From Anaerolineae bacterium (GTDB taxonomy: Bacteria; Chloroflexota; Anaerolineae; Aggregatilineales; Phototrophicaceae), in contig JAJEBE010000044.1 of NCBI GenBank assembly GCA_022822545.1, forward strand, positions 1 to 42,360: 42,360 bases of DNA. Direction: 5' to 3'. The notes beneath the pieces were generated by a model. It worked only from the letters and a program-made list of their open reading frames with translations. It was not told where the DNA came from and did no database searches. The position numbers and the translations under genes were made by a program. This document shows, piece by piece, positions 41,000 through 42,360 of the stretch (its first letter is position 1; the number at the start of each line of letters is the position of its first letter).

Positions 41000-42262
41000 A
41001 TGGAGCTGACGCGTTACGATCGCAAACGGGTCGTCATCACTGGCTTGGGTGTAGTCTCGCCCTTGGGTGAAAAGACTGCCTTCTGGAATGCGATCCAGGC
41101 AGGCATGTCGGGCATCCGCCGCTTGGAAAATATCAAAACCGAACATCTGGATGTGAAGATCGGCGGCGAGATTCGCGGCTTCGATTCATCCGCCTATATC
41201 CCGCGCAAGCAAGCGCGGCGCATGGGGCGCGCCACTCAATTCGCGATCGTGGCGGCGGTGGAAGCGGTAGCTGACGCTGGCCTGTCGGTGGACGAGATTG
41301 GAGCAATCGGCGAGCGCGTCGCTACGATAATCGGCACGACGCTCGGCAGTTACGAAGTTGGCGAAGGTGGCATAGCGAGTTGGCGGAAGTCCGGCTATCG
41401 GCACGCCAATCCGATGAGCATTGTCAACGCTCTGCCGAATATGCCCGCTCATTACGTGAGCAAGATGATGGCCGCGGTGGGACCTCTGATCACGCCATCG
41501 GTCGCTTGCGCCACTGGCATTCAAGCTATCGGCGAAGCGACCGACCTGATTCAGGCGGGCAAGTGCGATCTGGCGATAGCCGGCGCCTTGGATGCGGTGA
41601 TGTTCGATTATATTCTGGCGGGCTTTAGCGCCACTCGCGCGCTGACCCGCGACTACAACGATGCGCCGGAGCAAGCCAGCCGCCCCTTTGACGCTGATAG
41701 GTCCGGCTTTGTGCTGGGTGAAGGAGGCGCTATTTTCATCATTGAAAGCCTGGAGCACGCGCTGAAGCGCGACGCCCCAATTTACGCCGAGGTGCTGGGT
41801 TATGCCGCCTCATCCGATGCCTATCATGTCGCCGCACCCGACCCCAACGGTGGCGGCGCCAAACGCGCCATGCGCTGGACACTGGACGATGCCAGGGTAA
41901 ATCCGTCGGAGATTGAGCATATCAACTCGCATGGCTCTTCAACGCAAGCGAACGACGCTATCGAGACAGCAGCGATCAAAGAGGTTTTTGGCGAAGCGGC
42001 CTACAATATACCGGTCACATCAACCAAGAGTATGATCGGGCACGCCATGGCCGGCTGTGGCTCGCTGGAAGTCGCCGCCTGCCTCATGACCTTGGCGCGC
42101 GAGGTTCTGCATCCAACTGTCAATTATGAGACGCCTGATCCCGCCTGCGACCTGGATTACGTGCCCAATAGCGCTCGCGATGTTCCGGGCATTCGCACAG
42201 TCATGTCCAACAGCTTCGGCCTCGGCGGGCAGAATGCCTCAGTCGTTTTGCGCAAGATTTAG
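41000..42262 (+). CDS. fabF: 3-oxoacyl-[ACP] synthase II
   Basis: Elongates acyl-ACP with malonyl-ACP in fatty acid synthesis. From ATG 41000 (GGGGGGTGA just upstream) it is 420 residues, the family length; the frame continues upstream to 40745 inside plsX and is rejected. Catalytic Cys170 in VACATGIQA, His311 in INSHGSSTQAND, Lys343 and His348 in STKSMIGHAMAGCG. The usual HGTST is HGSST. C-terminal SFGLGGQNASVVL is complete. Confidence 0.94.
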   Translation: MELTRYDRKRVVITGLGVVSPLGEKTAFWNAIQAGMSGIRRLENIKTEHLDVKIGGEIRGFDSSAYIPRKQARRMGRATQFAIVAAVEAVADAGLSVDEIGAIGERVATIIGTTLGSYEVGEGGIASWRKSGYRHANPMSIVNALPNMPAHYVSKMMAAVGPLITPSVACATGIQAIGEATDLIQAGKCDLAIAGALDAVMFDYILAGFSATRALTRDYNDAPEQASRPFDADRSGFVLGEGGAIFIIESLEHALKRDAPIYAEVLGYAASSDAYHVAAPDPNGGGAKRAMRWTLDDARVNPSEIEHINSHGSSTQANDAIETAAIKEVFGEAAYNIPVTSTKSMIGHAMAGCGSLEVAACLMTLAREVLHPTVNYETPDPACDLDYVPNSARDVPGIRTVMSNSFGLGGQNASVVLRKI

Positions 42263-42277
42263 TTTTTGAGGGACCTG

Positions 42278-42360
42278 ATGTCAAAAGCGGTGACGGTCAT
42301 CGGCGGAGGCTTGGCGGGCAGCGAAGCAGCCTGGCAGCTTGCCCTGCGTGGGCATCAGGT
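42278..42360 (+). CDS. trmFO: TrmFO, N-terminal fragment (cut by window end)
   Basis: The folate- and FAD-dependent enzyme that makes m5U54 in tRNA. Only the first 27 codons are visible: VTVIGGGLAGSEAAWQLALR after the ATG, an FAD Rossmann loop with the AGSEAAWQ sequence typical of TrmFO/Gid. GAGGG precedes the ATG at 42278. It follows fabF by 15 bases. Confidence 0.82.
   Translation, partial: MSKAVTVIGGGLAGSEAAWQLALRGHQ

Noticed and set aside
1..42360. Mobile elements, prophage, CRISPR array, toxin-antitoxin or other defence genes
   Set aside because: I looked on both strands and saw no transposase, integrase, regularly spaced repeats or defence domain; gene order is compact and housekeeping-like.

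Overview
This 42.4 kb window (about 55-60% GC by eye) looks like chromosomal DNA of a bacterium from the Chloroflexota, probably near Anaerolineae. That is an inference from gene content. The window has a mevalonate route with a class II HMG-CoA reductase, an archaeal-type HMG-CoA synthase, mevalonate kinase, isopentenyl phosphate kinase and a (di/phospho)mevalonate decarboxylase. It also has many Thr/Pro/Ala-rich, LysM and SH3b exported proteins. I see no phage, insertion sequence, CRISPR array or rRNA; this is core chromosome with very tight gene packing.

Layout. 1-3.4 kb: 3' part of a repeat-rich LysM protein followed by an LCP (LytR-CpsA-Psr) enzyme. 3.5-6 kb: tRNA-Pro(GGG), then selD, which I read as a selenoprotein with an in-frame UGA at codon 17, converging on a serine-palmitoyltransferase-like alpha-oxoamine synthase. 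6.4-10.9 kb: a small membrane protein, then the upper mevalonate operon (HMG-CoA reductase, HMG-CoA synthase, thiolase-like protein, and a DUF35 partner split into two overlapping ORFs). 11-13.5 kb: an orphan MalK-type ATPase divergent from a CinA-like protein. 13.5-19.9 kb, minus strand: a five-gene run with a PrsW-like membrane protein, a small membrane protein, a trypsin-like pseudoprotease, TlyA and LepA. 20.1-21.7 kb: an oligopeptide-type binding lipoprotein. 21.7-25.4 kb: the lower mevalonate locus (ubiA-like, mevalonate kinase and IPK on minus; decarboxylase divergent on plus). 25.5-28 kb: RseP/S2P protease coupled to a HEAT-repeat protein. 28-32.7 kb: SCP2 protein, LysM-M23 peptidase, two SH3b proteins and an A-type Fe-S carrier. 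32.8-39.6 kb: TPR protein, YigZ, PhyH oxygenase, tRNA-Glu(CTC), TrpS, SmpB and a TPR/TM protein. 39.8-42.4 kb: tRNA-Leu(GAG), plsX, fabF and the start of trmFO.

How it fits together. The two isoprenoid loci would take acetyl-CoA units to HMG-CoA and mevalonate, and then, if the decarboxylase acts on mevalonate 5-phosphate, through isopentenyl phosphate to IPP by IPK. That is the alternative pathway described for Roseiflexus. The UbiA-family enzyme in the same operon is a plausible consumer of polyprenyl phosphate. plsX and fabF belong to membrane lipid synthesis. The most striking sequence-level observations are the recoded UGA in selD; a thiolase-like protein lacking the usual Cys nucleophile beside a split, cysteine-free DUF35 protein; and a cluster of two protease-fold proteins that both lack catalytic residues.
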